Positions 15,494 through 24,581 of a stretch of 64,000 nucleotides of DNA are shown one piece after another. The notes beneath the pieces are model-generated. The model searched no databases. It was not told the DNA's origin and saw only the letters and a list, made by a program, of their open reading frames with translations. Made by a program: the position numbers and the translations under genes. The DNA is from JANPBY01 sp963805505 (GTDB lineage: Bacteria > Actinomycetota > Actinomycetes > DATJPE01), in assembly GCA_963805505.1 (NCBI GenBank), contig CAWDUP010000001.1:327574-391573 (forward strand), in the 5' to 3' direction. Positions within the stretch are counted from its first letter, which is position 1, and each line of letters opens with the position of its first letter.

Positions 15494-16887
15494 CCGTTGA
15501 TCTGCGCATCACCGGAGGAACGGTCATGACGCCGTCAGGAGCCGTCGACGCCGATGTGCTCGTCGACGACGGGCTGATCGTTGGCCTGGTCACACCGGCG
15601 ACCGCACCGGAGGCGGCCGACGTCGTCGACGCGACGGGAAAGGTCGTCCTGCCCGGGATGATCGATGTCCACGTGCACACCCGCGAGCCCGGCTTCACGC
15701 ACAAGGAAGACATCTTCACGACGAGTCAGCAGGCCGCGGCCGGTGGCGTGACGACCATCTTCGGGATGCCCAACCTCAACCCGCCGACCAGCACCGCCGA
15801 GACCCTGCAGGAGGTCTTCGACCTCTACGCCGAGAAGTCGATCGTCGACTACAACCACAACCCGGCCGCGACCATCCCGGACGAGATCGCGCCGATGGCT
15901 GCCATGGGCATCAACGCCTACAAGATCTACATGGTGGTCGACACCGGACGGACCTATCCACACCCGGCCGGCACCGGCATGCACGGGCACGGCGAGCTGC
16001 TCCAGATGATGGACATCATCGCCAAGACCGGAAAGCGCTTCATCATTCATCCGCACGACCAGTCGTTGATGGACTACATCGAAGGTGCCGTCCAGGCGCG
16101 CGGCGACAACACGCCACAGGGTTATGCGGAGGCGTACGCCGCACGCGACGGCGTCATCTGGGACACCGCTATCGAGGTGATCCTGCGGCTGGCTGAAGCA
16201 TCGGGCTGCAAGGTGCACCTCGCCCACATGCAGACCCGCCGGTCGGTGGAGGCGGTCAAGCGGGCTAGGGCTGCCGGAGTGGACGTCACCTGCGAGGTCA
16301 ATCACTGGCTGCCGTTCCTGTCGACCTGGGACGACGTCGAGCGTCTCGGCCCGTACGCCTTGTCCTATTGGGTTCCCGACGACGCGCGAGCGGCGATCTG
16401 GGACGCGCTGCGCGACGGCACCATCGACTGCTTCTCCTCCGACCACGCCCCGCACACTCGCGAGGAGAAGGAGATCGGCTGGACCGAGATGTGGAGCGCC
16501 CACACCGGGACCCCCGGCATCCAGTACTTCTACCCGCTGGCCCTGGATGCCGTCGTCCGTGGCGAGCTGACGCTCGAGCGAGTCGTCGACCTGATGGCCA
16601 CCAACCCGGCCAAGCACTTCGGTCTGGCTGGGACCAAGGGTTCGTTGCTGCCCGGCTATGACGCTGACGTGGTCATCGCAGACCTCGATGCGCCCTGGAC
16701 GATCACCAACGACGGCGTGCTGTCGAAGATCGGTTGGACGTGCTACGACGGCCGGGCGTGCGCCGCGTCGATCGAACGCACCTACGTACGGGGCCGTGAG
16801 GTCTACGCCCACGGAAAGGTCACTGGCGAGCCGGGTCTCGGTCGTCTCGCTGTGGGGAGCAACGACACCCTGGAGGGTGCACGATGA
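15490..16887 (+). CDS. Dihydroorotase/allantoinase/hydantoinase-like amidohydrolase
   Basis: The 465-aa cyclic amidohydrolase has all expected metal-site elements: DVHVHTREPG (~residues 57-66), a lysine likely carbamylated in NAYKIYM (~149), IIHPHD (~190), HLAHMQT (~245) and SSDHAPHTREEKE (~316). The family opens cyclic amides, imides or ureides such as dihydroorotate, allantoin and hydantoins. No pyrimidine- or purine-pathway genes are nearby, so its place after ring-cleavage genes suggests it opens a nitrogen-containing ring formed in the catabolic pathway. It overlaps both neighbours by 4 nt. The exact substrate is not inferable. Confidence 0.87.
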   Translation: MTVDLRITGGTVMTPSGAVDADVLVDDGLIVGLVTPATAPEAADVVDATGKVVLPGMIDVHVHTREPGFTHKEDIFTTSQQAAAGGVTTIFGMPNLNPPTSTAETLQEVFDLYAEKSIVDYNHNPAATIPDEIAPMAAMGINAYKIYMVVDTGRTYPHPAGTGMHGHGELLQMMDIIAKTGKRFIIHPHDQSLMDYIEGAVQARGDNTPQGYAEAYAARDGVIWDTAIEVILRLAEASGCKVHLAHMQTRRSVEAVKRARAAGVDVTCEVNHWLPFLSTWDDVERLGPYALSYWVPDDARAAIWDALRDGTIDCFSSDHAPHTREEKEIGWTEMWSAHTGTPGIQYFYPLALDAVVRGELTLERVVDLMATNPAKHFGLAGTKGSLLPGYDADVVIADLDAPWTITNDGVLSKIGWTCYDGRACAASIERTYVRGREVYAHGKVTGEPGLGRLAVGSNDTLEGAR

Positions 16888-17858
16888 AGTTTGGACTGTT
16901 GCTGCCGCACTTCGGTGAGCAGGCCTCTCGCGAGAAGCTCCTTGACGGGTCAAAGCGCGCCGAGGAGCTCGGCTTCGACTCGGTCTGGGTCCGGGACCAT
17001 CTGGTCTTCGAGCCGCACGGTGAGATGGAGAAGCCGAACCGGACGTTCTACGACGCGCTGACCACCCTCACGGCGATCGGTGCCGTGACCGAGCGCATCG
17101 AGCTGGGAACCGGCTCTCTCATTCCGTTCCGTCATCCGCTGACGACCGCGCTGATGGCCGGGACGATCACCCAGCTCGTCGGGCCTCGGCTCATCCTCGG
17201 CTTCGGCGCCGGCACCTTCGACCACGAGTTCGAGGCGATCGGCTGGGGCGGCAAGGACCGAGTCGAGCTGGTCCGTTCCAACGCCGAGATCCTCCGTCGG
17301 GTGTTCACCGAGAACGACGTGACGTACGCCGATGACAACTTCTCCTTCGAGAACGTGACGATCGAGCCCAAGCCGGTCGGCGGTCGTCCGCCGTTCTGGT
17401 ACTGCGGCGCGACGCCGCGCTCGGCGCGGCTGGCCGTAGAGTTCTGTGATGGGTGGATGCCTGGACGGATCTCGATGGCCACGCTCGACAAGCGGGTGAG
17501 GACCATGCGTGAGCTGTCCGCGGAGCAGGGTGCGCGCGTCCCGACCGTCGCGGTGATACCGCCCACCTCGATCGAGGAGACCCGTGAGGAGGCGCTGAAG
17601 CACGTGAACATCCCCGGTCTGCTCGCGTGGGCCAACAAGGCGAAGTTCGCGGTCAAACCGCCGTCCGGGACGTTCGAGACCGTCGAGGACCTGTCCGGAC
17701 AGCTGATCGCGGGCAACCCCGACGAGGCCGTCGCGGAGATCGAGAAGTTCCGCGAGGTCGGGGTCGAGCACCTGGTGTTCGACTTCCGCTTCAAGTTCGA
17801 CCGCTGGTTCGAGCAGATCGAGCTTCTGGGCACCGAAGTGCTGCCGAAGCTGCGATGA
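16884..17858 (+). CDS. LLM-class F420- or flavin-dependent oxidoreductase
   Basis: The 324-aa luciferase-like monooxygenase family protein begins MKFGLLLPHFGEQASREKLL and contains AEELGFDSVWVRDHLVFEP, the substrate-loop region LGTGSLIPFRHPLTTALMAGT, and GRPPFWYCGATPRSARLAVEF. It belongs to a different subgroup from the protein at 13505-14494, so the operon has two distinct LLM enzymes. It is joined by 4-nt overlaps to the dihydroorotase-like gene before it and to fbiC after it, which supports F420 as cofactor. It may carry out the ring reduction or oxygenation that starts or advances degradation. Confidence 0.85.
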   Translation: MKFGLLLPHFGEQASREKLLDGSKRAEELGFDSVWVRDHLVFEPHGEMEKPNRTFYDALTTLTAIGAVTERIELGTGSLIPFRHPLTTALMAGTITQLVGPRLILGFGAGTFDHEFEAIGWGGKDRVELVRSNAEILRRVFTENDVTYADDNFSFENVTIEPKPVGGRPPFWYCGATPRSARLAVEFCDGWMPGRISMATLDKRVRTMRELSAEQGARVPTVAVIPPTSIEETREEALKHVNIPGLLAWANKAKFAVKPPSGTFETVEDLSGQLIAGNPDEAVAEIEKFREVGVEHLVFDFRFKFDRWFEQIELLGTEVLPKLR

Positions 17859-20461
17859 CCTCATCCGCACTGGCGTCGCCCGGTCAGTCGGCGATCCGCC
17901 GGGCGCTCGCCCGCGCGGGCAGCGCGAAGGCGTTGGACGTCGCCGAGGCCACGGTGCTGCTGCAGGTACGCGGCGACGACCTGGTGCGGCTGTGCGAGGC
18001 GGCCGCGCGCGTGCGAGACCTCGGGCTGGAGACGGCCGGCCGTCCGGGCGTCGTGACCTACAGCCGCAAGGTCTTCATCCCGCTGACCCGGTTGTGTCGA
18101 GACCGTTGCCACTACTGCACTTTCGCCACCGTGCCCGGGCGCCTGCCCGCCGCTTACCTCGAGCCTGACGAGGTGCTGGAGATCGCCCGGCGGGGGGCGG
18201 AGCTCGGTTGCAAGGAGGCGCTGTTCACTCTCGGCGACCGGCCCGAGGACCGGTGGCCGGCAGCCCGGGAGTGGCTTGATGCTCGGGGCTACGACTCGAC
18301 GTTGGGCTATGTCCGTGCGATGGCCGTGCGAGTGCTGGAGGAGACCGGGCTGCTGCCGCACCTCAATCCAGGGGTCATGTCCTGGGAGGAGCTGTTGCGG
18401 CTGCGCGCCGTGGCTCCGTCGATGGGGCTCATGCTGGAGTCCACGTCCAGGCGTCTCATCGACGAGGTCGGTGGCTGCCACTACGGGTCTCCGGACAAGG
18501 ACCCCGAGGTGCGTCTGCGGGTCATCGAGGACGCCGGCCGCCTGAACATCCCGTTCACTACCGGGATCCTGGTCGGGATCGGTGAGACCTACACCGACCG
18601 GGCGGAGTCCTTGTTCGCGCTGCGAGCGGCCGCCCGACGCGCCGGCCACGTGCAAGAAGTCATCGTGCAGAACTTCCGGGCCAAGCCCGAGACTGCGATG
18701 GCCGACGAGCCGGACACCGAGGCCGAGGAGTTCCTGGCCGCCGTGGCGGTCGCCAGGTTGGTGCTCGGCCCCGGGATGCGCATCCAGGTGCCACCGAACC
18801 TGTCCGAACCGGCCGAGATCGGGCGACTTCTGGCGGCGGGCGTCGACGACTGGGGTGGGGTCAGTCCGCTGACCCCAGATCACGTCAATCCGGAGCGCCC
18901 GTGGCCGCAGCTCGACGACCTGCAGCGATGGACCGCCGAGGCGGGCTTCACGCTGCGCGAACGGTTGACCGTCCACCCCGAGTACGTGCGCCGCGAGGCG
19001 CCCTGGCTGGATCCGCGGATCCTGCCGCACGTCCGCGCGCTCGCCGACGCGTCGTCCGGGCTTGCGGTCGAGGGCCGGGTCCCGCAGGGACAGCCGTGGC
19101 AGGAGCCCGACCCGGAGTGGGGGAGCAGCGGCCGGGTCGACCTCAACATGGACATCGACGTGACTGGTCGCACCGAGGATCGTCGCGGCGACTTCGACGA
19201 GGTCTACGGCGACTGGGCCGACCTTCGTGAAGGTGTGGCCGAGCGGCACGGGCTCGAGCCGATCATCCCCGTTGGTGGGGTGCCGGAACGGCTCGAGCGC
19301 GACGCGGCCGAGGCCCTTCGGACGGCCGAGAAGGACCCCCGGGCGCTGACCGAGCAGCAGGCGCTCGCCTTGGCCGTCGCCGACGGCCCGGCCCTGGTCG
19401 AGCTGGCCCGCCTCGCCGACGCCGTACGCCGAGATGTCGTCGGCGACACCGTCACCTACGTCGTCAACCGCAACATCAACTTCACCAACGTCTGCTACAC
19501 CGGCTGCCGGTTCTGCGCCTTCGCCCAACGACGAACCGACGCCGACGCCTACACGTTGTCCCTTGACGAGGTCGCCGACCGCGCCGAGGCTGCCTGGCTT
19601 GCCGGCGCCACCGAGGTCTGCCTGCAGGGGGGCATCGACCCCGATCTCCCCGGAACTGCCTACTTCGACCTCGCCCGGGCCGTGAAGGCCAGAGTTCCGG
19701 GCATCCACCTGCACGCGTTCAGCCCGATGGAGGTCGTCAACGGCGCGTCACGCACCGGGATGTCGATCCACGACTTCCTGGTGGCACTGAAGGAATCCGG
19801 CCTCGACTCGGTGCCCGGCACCGCGGCCGAGATCCTCGACGACGACGTGCGGTGGGTGCTGACCAAGGGCAAGCTCCCGACCGCGTCCTGGATCGAAGTC
19901 ATCACCACCGCCCATCGAGTGGGGCTCCCCTCGAGCTCGACGATGATGTACGGCCACGTGGACGCTCCCAAGCACTGGGTCGCCCACCTTCGGCTGCTCG
20001 CTGACCTGCAGGACGACACCGGCGGGTTCACCGAGTTCGTGCCACTGCCGTTCGTGCACCAGAACTCGCCGATCTATCTGGCAGGAGCCGCCCGCCCCGG
20101 CCCGACGCAACGCGACAACATCGCGGTGCACGCCCTGGCTCGACTGCTCCTGCACGGCCGCATCGACCACGTGCAGACCTCTTGGGTGAAGCTCGGCGTC
20201 GAGGGCACCAGAGCGATGCTGCGCTCCGGGGTCGACGACCTCGGTGGCACGTTGATGGAGGAGACCATCTCCCGCATGGCCGGCTCGGCACACGGATCGG
20301 CCAAGACGCCTGCCGAGCTGGAGGAGATGACCGACGGTCGCCCGGTGCGGCAACGCACGACCACCTACGGCGAAGTGCCGGCCGAGCGCCAGCTGGCCAG
20401 CCGGCGGGTGACGTCCTACCTGCCACTCCTGTCGGCCCAGCCCGCAGGAGCTGGGCGGTGA
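17855..20461 (+). CDS. fbiC: FbiC, 7,8-didemethyl-8-hydroxy-5-deazariboflavin (FO) synthase
   Basis: The 868-aa bifunctional radical-SAM enzyme makes FO, the chromophore precursor of coenzyme F420. Its CofG-like half has CRDRCHYCTF (C-x3-C-x2-C, ~residue 84) and its CofH-like half CYTGCRFCAF (~550); each cluster binds a 4Fe-4S centre. Length matches actinobacterial fused FbiC (~850 aa). I start at ATG 17855, overlapping the LLM gene stop; in-frame sequence further upstream belongs to that gene. Being translationally coupled to F420-type oxidoreductases on one side and cofC on the other is unusual for a gene mostly found alone in actinobacterial genomes. Confidence 0.96.
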   Translation: MTSSALASPGQSAIRRALARAGSAKALDVAEATVLLQVRGDDLVRLCEAAARVRDLGLETAGRPGVVTYSRKVFIPLTRLCRDRCHYCTFATVPGRLPAAYLEPDEVLEIARRGAELGCKEALFTLGDRPEDRWPAAREWLDARGYDSTLGYVRAMAVRVLEETGLLPHLNPGVMSWEELLRLRAVAPSMGLMLESTSRRLIDEVGGCHYGSPDKDPEVRLRVIEDAGRLNIPFTTGILVGIGETYTDRAESLFALRAAARRAGHVQEVIVQNFRAKPETAMADEPDTEAEEFLAAVAVARLVLGPGMRIQVPPNLSEPAEIGRLLAAGVDDWGGVSPLTPDHVNPERPWPQLDDLQRWTAEAGFTLRERLTVHPEYVRREAPWLDPRILPHVRALADASSGLAVEGRVPQGQPWQEPDPEWGSSGRVDLNMDIDVTGRTEDRRGDFDEVYGDWADLREGVAERHGLEPIIPVGGVPERLERDAAEALRTAEKDPRALTEQQALALAVADGPALVELARLADAVRRDVVGDTVTYVVNRNINFTNVCYTGCRFCAFAQRRTDADAYTLSLDEVADRAEAAWLAGATEVCLQGGIDPDLPGTAYFDLARAVKARVPGIHLHAFSPMEVVNGASRTGMSIHDFLVALKESGLDSVPGTAAEILDDDVRWVLTKGKLPTASWIEVITTAHRVGLPSSSTMMYGHVDAPKHWVAHLRLLADLQDDTGGFTEFVPLPFVHQNSPIYLAGAARPGPTQRDNIAVHALARLLLHGRIDHVQTSWVKLGVEGTRAMLRSGVDDLGGTLMEETISRMAGSAHGSAKTPAELEEMTDGRPVRQRTTTYGEVPAERQLASRRVTSYLPLLSAQPAGAGR

Positions 20462-21078
20462 CCGGTTCGGGCGACTGGGTCGTGGTCGTTCCGGTGAAGG
20501 ACTTCCCCCGTGCGAAGTCGCGGATGGCAGGGGTCGGCTCACGCGAGGGCCTCGCGGTGGCGCTGGCGGCAGACACGGTGGCGACCGTGCGTGCGACGCC
20601 CGGCGTACGGACCTGCCTGGTCGTCGGTGGCCCTGGCGTGCGTCCCTACGCCCTCACCTGGGGAGCGGAGTTCCTCACGGAGCCGTACGAAGGCGGGCTC
20701 AACGCGGCGCTGCGTGCGGGCCGCGATGCAGCGTGGGAGGCCGGGCACGCACAGGTGACGTTGCTGGTGTCGGACCTCCCGCTCCTCACGTCCGACGCGC
20801 TGGCCGAAGCACTCGAGCTCGTACCCGCCAGCGGCGTCGCCGTGGTGGGCGACGCCGCCGGCACCGGCACAACGATGCTCGCGGCACGCGATGGCCGCCG
20901 GCTGCGGCCCAAGTTCGGGCCCGGGTCGTTGGCCCGACACCGGGCGACGGCGCTCGACCTCAGCGACCGGTGCGCCGAAGGCCTGCGCCAGGACCTGGAC
21001 ACCTTCGACCATCTCGTGGCCATGCGCCTGCCAGCCGGCGGGCGAACCCGCCGGTGGCAGGAGCAGCTTCAGCGGTAG
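20458..21078 (+). CDS. cofC: CofC/FbiD, phospho(enol)pyruvate or phospholactate guanylyltransferase of F420 synthesis
   Basis: The 206-aa nucleotidyltransferase starts at GTG 20458, which overlaps the fbiC stop and follows CAGGAG. It has the family start VVVVPVKDFPRAKSRM, a nucleotide-binding region with EGGLNAALRAGRDAA, LLVSDLPLLTSDAL (metal-binding Asp), and TTMLAARDGRRLRPKFGPGSLARHR. The enzyme activates 2-phospholactate or phosphoenolpyruvate with GTP for attachment to FO. It is the last gene of the long operon and its 3' end overlaps the convergent panB by 10 bp. The remaining F420 genes (fbiA, fbiB) are not in the window. Confidence 0.93.
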   Translation: MTGSGDWVVVVPVKDFPRAKSRMAGVGSREGLAVALAADTVATVRATPGVRTCLVVGGPGVRPYALTWGAEFLTEPYEGGLNAALRAGRDAAWEAGHAQVTLLVSDLPLLTSDALAEALELVPASGVAVVGDAAGTGTTMLAARDGRRLRPKFGPGSLARHRATALDLSDRCAEGLRQDLDTFDHLVAMRLPAGGRTRRWQEQLQR

Positions 21079-21899
21079 CTGTGCTCCTCGGCGGGATAGC
21101 TGCCGTCGACGACCTCGCCCGCCCATTGCTGGACTGCGCCGGTGAGCACCGTGCGCAGGTCGGCGTACTGCTTGACGAACTTCGGCGTCCGCGGACTGAG
21201 CCCCGCGAGGTCCTGCCACACGAGCACCTGCGCGTCGCATCCGGCTCCGGCGCCGATGCCGATCGTGGGGATCTCGAGCATGCTGGTGACCCGGCTGGCC
21301 AGGTCCTCGGGCACGACCTCCAGGACGACCGCGAACGCACCGGCATGCTCCAGGGCCTTGGCGTCGCGCAGCAGCTGGTCACCGGCTTCGCCTCGACCCT
21401 GCACGCGGTAGCCGCCCAAGGCGTTCACCGACTGTGGGGTCAACCCGAGATGGCCCATGACGGGTACGCCTGCCGCCACCAACGCCTCGACCTGCGGCAG
21501 AACCCGTTGCCCGCCTTCGAGCTTCACAGCCTGGGCGCCGGACTCCTTGACGAATCGGGCGGCGGTGGTGAGTGCCTGCTCGGGGGAGGCTTGGTAGGAG
21601 CCGAACGGAAGGTCGGCGACCACCATCGCCCGCGACGTCGCGCGCACCACGGCGGAGACCAGCGGGATCAGCTCGTCGACGGTGACCGGCAGCGTGGAGT
21701 CGTGGCCGTAGACGACCATCGACGCCGAGTCGCCGACGAGCAGTACCGGGATGCCAGAGGCGTCGAACAACTCGGCGGTCAGCGCGTCGTAGGACGTGAG
21801 CATCGGCCACCGCTCGCCGGAGGACTTGGCGGCGGCTAGGTCGCGGATGGTGATGCGGCGCCCGGTGGCGGCACCGCCGTACAGGCCGGAATCGGCCAT
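21069..21899 (-). CDS. panB: Ketopantoate hydroxymethyltransferase PanB
   Basis: The 276-aa TIM-barrel enzyme transfers a hydroxymethyl group from methylenetetrahydrofolate to alpha-ketoisovalerate, the first step of pantothenate and CoA synthesis. Signatures include MLTSYDALTAELFDASGIPVLL, VGDSASMVVYGHDSTLPV (metal-binding Asp), VKLEGG, VPVMGHLGLTPQS, and GIGAGAGCDAQVLVWQD. ATG 21899 follows AAGGAG. It marks the start of the conserved chromosomal block, since panB lies near glnA2-glnE in other actinobacteria such as Mycobacterium. Confidence 0.97.
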   Translation of the reverse strand: MADSGLYGGAATGRRITIRDLAAAKSSGERWPMLTSYDALTAELFDASGIPVLLVGDSASMVVYGHDSTLPVTVDELIPLVSAVVRATSRAMVVADLPFGSYQASPEQALTTAARFVKESGAQAVKLEGGQRVLPQVEALVAAGVPVMGHLGLTPQSVNALGGYRVQGRGEAGDQLLRDAKALEHAGAFAVVLEVVPEDLASRVTSMLEIPTIGIGAGAGCDAQVLVWQDLAGLSPRTPKFVKQYADLRTVLTGAVQQWAGEVVDGSYPAEEHSYR

Positions 21900-22040
21900 G
21901 GAATTCTCCTTGTCGTCTCGAGGCCCTTGCGGGTCCCCGTACGGAACGGGTGAACGTCTCCAGGGTAGCCCTCCGGCGGCGACACGCCTATGGCTCGCGT
22001 GGCGCGCCGAGGCAGGGGAATGCGGGCCGAAGCGGAACGG

Positions 22041-22099
22041 TTGCGTCTCGTAAGAAAGATCCGTTACGGTACAGTTCCGAAACGGAAGCGTTCCGAAAC
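22041..22099 (+). promoter_or_regulatory. Promoter and palindromic operator for the MFS-TetR pair
   Basis: TTGCGT at 22041-22046 and TACGGT at 22065-22070 (18-bp spacing) form a plausible promoter. Immediately downstream, GTTCCGAAAC occurs twice (22074-22083 and 22090-22099), 16 bp apart. It overlaps the perfect palindrome TTCCG-AAA-CGGAA (22075-22087) and GGAA-GCG-TTCC (22084-22094). Such phased inverted and direct repeats between promoter and gene are typical of TetR-family operators, and the operon encodes its own TetR protein at 23937. Confidence 0.6.
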
Positions 22100-22128
22100 T
22101 TCGCTGCTCCTCGGAAGGTCCTCACCGC

Positions 22129-23940
22129 ATGAACCCCCAGCCCCAGGTCGGATGGCAGACATCCGGCGCCGGTCACCCACGCCGTTGGGCCATCCTCGGC
22201 GTGCTCGTCACGAGCCTGCTCGTGGTCGTCCTCGACAACACGATCCTCAACATCGCGCTGCCCACCATCCAGCGCGACCTGGACGCCGACCAGAGCCAGC
22301 TCGTGTGGGCCGTCGACTCCTACATCCTCGTCTTTGCGGCCCTGCTGTTCACCTGGGGCGTGCTCGGCGACAAGTACGGCCGCAAGAAGATCCTCGTCAT
22401 CGGCCTGGTGATCTTTGCGCTCGCCTCGGCGGCCTGCGCGTTCGCGACATCACCCGAGCAGCTGATCATCTTCCGCGGGATCATGGGCATCGGCGGCGCG
22501 GCCGTCCTCCCGGTCACGCTCGCGATCATCACGGTCGTCTTTCCCCCGCACGAGCGCGGCAAGGCCATCGGCGCCTGGGCCGGCGCTGTCGGTGGAGCCG
22601 TCGCCCTGGGTCCGGTCCTGGGCGGCCTGCTGCTCGAGAACCCGAACTGGACGAGCTGGCTGACCAACAACGACTGGGGTGGCGTCTTCCTCATCAACGT
22701 CCCCATCGTCATCGTCGGGGTCATCGGGATCGTGAGCGTGGTACCCGAGACCAAGAACCCGAAGCCGGCGGCCCTGGACATCCCCGGCCTGGTGATCTCC
22801 TTCGTCGGCCTCGTTCTGCTGGTCTACGGCATCATTCACGCCTCGGTGACCCTGACCTTCCTCACGCCGAGCGTGTGGGTCCCGATCGTGCTCGGGGTGC
22901 TCGTGCTCACCGGCTTCGTCATCGCTGAGGCACGCAGCGACCACCGCAGCTTCGACGTCACGCTGTTCAAGAACCGCGGCTACGCGGTGAGCCTGGCGGC
23001 CGTCAGCCTGTCCTTCTTCGCGCTGTCGGGCATCACGTTCACGCTGCCGTTCTTCTTCCAGACGCTGCGTGGCTTCTCCACCCTCGAGGCGGGTCTGTGC
23101 TTCCTGCCGTTCGCGGTCGGGCAGATCATCGCGGCCCCTCGCAGCGCCGGCATGGTGGCGCGCTTCGGCTACCGATGGGTCATGACCGGCGGACTGGCCA
23201 TCGTCACCTTGTCGATGCTGGGCATCGCCGAGCTGGCGATCGACATGCCGCTGTGGATCGTCCTGGTGATCTTCTTCCTCTTCGGCTTCGGCATGGGCAA
23301 CGTGATCGCGCCCGCGTCGACGGTGATGCAGAACGCGCTGCCGCTGGCCCGCGCCGGCGCCGGCTCGGCCGTCCAGAACACGGTCCGCCAGGTCTTCGGC
23401 GCGCTGGGTGTTGCGGTCATCGGCACCATCCTGGCCACCCAGTACGCCGACCGGGTCTCGCCGGTGCTCTCGTCGCTGCCGGCGGGCACACCCGACGACG
23501 TCCGCGAGCTGGCCACCAACTCCGTCGGTGGCACCGTCGCCGTCCTGGACCAGCTGGGCGCCAACGGGGCGTCTGCCGACCTGGTGGCGCAGGGCAAGCA
23601 GGTGGCCTACGACTCCTTCCTCGACGCGGCCCACGTCACCAGCCTCATCTCGATGGTGCTGGTGCTGATCGCCGCGCTGGTGGTGTGGTTCATGCTGCCC
23701 CCGATCGCCCAGCCGCAGCGCGGCGGGCACGGAGAGGCCGAGGCGCAGCCACCTGGCTCCGGCCTCGGACCCGACGGTGAGCACCCGGTCGTCGGTGCCG
23801 CGCACAACGCCGCAGAGGCCGACCTCGAGGCCGAACGACTCGAGGACAGCTATCTCGCCGAGGTCGTGGGTGAGCTCGGCGGAGAGCTCGGTGGCGAACC
23901 TCTCGGCGGCGAACCGGTAGCGGAGCCCGAGCGGTCGTGA
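22129..23940 (+). CDS. MFS transporter, DHA2 (EmrB/QacA) drug:H+ antiporter family
   Basis: The 603-aa polytopic membrane protein has about 14 helices. Motifs include VVLDNTILNIALPTIQRDL in helix 1 (family motif D), WGVLGDKYGRKKILVIG (motif A), and the motif C-like GAVGGAVALGPVLGGLL. Members export drugs, dyes or metabolites using the proton gradient. A ~75-residue hydrophilic acidic C-terminal tail with imperfect GGEL repeats is unusual and probably cytoplasmic. GGAAGG precedes ATG 22129. The stop overlaps the start of the TetR gene, and the palindromes upstream suggest inducible expression. Confidence 0.93.
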   Translation: MNPQPQVGWQTSGAGHPRRWAILGVLVTSLLVVVLDNTILNIALPTIQRDLDADQSQLVWAVDSYILVFAALLFTWGVLGDKYGRKKILVIGLVIFALASAACAFATSPEQLIIFRGIMGIGGAAVLPVTLAIITVVFPPHERGKAIGAWAGAVGGAVALGPVLGGLLLENPNWTSWLTNNDWGGVFLINVPIVIVGVIGIVSVVPETKNPKPAALDIPGLVISFVGLVLLVYGIIHASVTLTFLTPSVWVPIVLGVLVLTGFVIAEARSDHRSFDVTLFKNRGYAVSLAAVSLSFFALSGITFTLPFFFQTLRGFSTLEAGLCFLPFAVGQIIAAPRSAGMVARFGYRWVMTGGLAIVTLSMLGIAELAIDMPLWIVLVIFFLFGFGMGNVIAPASTVMQNALPLARAGAGSAVQNTVRQVFGALGVAVIGTILATQYADRVSPVLSSLPAGTPDDVRELATNSVGGTVAVLDQLGANGASADLVAQGKQVAYDSFLDAAHVTSLISMVLVLIAALVVWFMLPPIAQPQRGGHGEAEAQPPGSGLGPDGEHPVVGAAHNAAEADLEAERLEDSYLAEVVGELGGELGGEPLGGEPVAEPERS

Positions 23941-24578
23941 CCGGGACCGGGAACACTGCGCAGGTCGGCACGGGACCTGGCGATCGCCGAAGTCCCGGCC
24001 GACCGCGCAGCGTCGACGCCGACCACGCCATCGTTGCCGCAACGTTGGAGATGCTCGCCGACGACGGCTTCCACGCCCTGACCATGGAGGCCGTCGCGGC
24101 GGAGGCCGGGGTCGGCAAGGCGACGATCTATCGCCGGTGGCCCGGCAAGCGCGAGCTGGTCGCTGACGCGCTGGCAACGCTCAACGACGGGATGGTCGAT
24201 CCGCCCGAGGACCTGTCCACCGTCGAGCGGGCCAAGCTGCTCATGGAGCAGGTCTGCCGCAAGGACCCGACCTCGGTGTCGGGGCGGATCATGCCGCGCA
24301 TGCTGGCCTACCGCAGCAGCCATCCCGAGCTGTTCGACGACTACGTCGCGCGGGTGATCGCCCCAAGGCGTGAGCGGATGCGCACCGTGCTCCGCGACGG
24401 CATCGAGCGGGACGACGTACGGCCGGATGTTGATGTGGGTCTCGCCGCCCTGGCTCTCACCTCGCCGTTGTTGATGCTCACGATGTCGACCTCACCTGGC
24501 CAGGCGCTGCCCGAAGGCACCGTCGATCGACTGATCTCGATCGTCTGGCCCGGCATTGCCGCTGCGTCGGCGACCTGA
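23937..24578 (+). CDS. TetR family transcriptional regulator
   Basis: The 213-aa protein has a TetR N-terminal helix-turn-helix at residues ~25-70: ATLEMLADDGFHALTMEAVA, then EAGVGKATIYRRWPGKRELV. The C-terminal helical domain (TetR_C-like) is the probable ligand sensor. GTG 23937 overlaps the stop of the DHA2 efflux gene (GTGA), so regulator and pump are co-expressed. It most likely represses this pair through the repeated GTTCCGAAAC palindrome region at 22074-22099 and is released by a pump substrate. It converges on the sulfotransferase-like gene with a 3-bp gap. Confidence 0.92.
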   Translation: MTGTGNTAQVGTGPGDRRSPGRPRSVDADHAIVAATLEMLADDGFHALTMEAVAAEAGVGKATIYRRWPGKRELVADALATLNDGMVDPPEDLSTVERAKLLMEQVCRKDPTSVSGRIMPRMLAYRSSHPELFDDYVARVIAPRRERMRTVLRDGIERDDVRPDVDVGLAALALTSPLLMLTMSTSPGQALPEGTVDRLISIVWPGIAAASAT

Positions 24579-24581
24579 CCG

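Noticed and set aside
17861..19714. 617-codon minus-strand open frame
   Set aside because: Antisense to fbiC, which has both radical-SAM motifs.
22450..24177. 575-codon minus-strand open frame
   Set aside because: Antisense to the DHA2 transporter and TetR genes; Arg/Asp/His-rich shadow translation.
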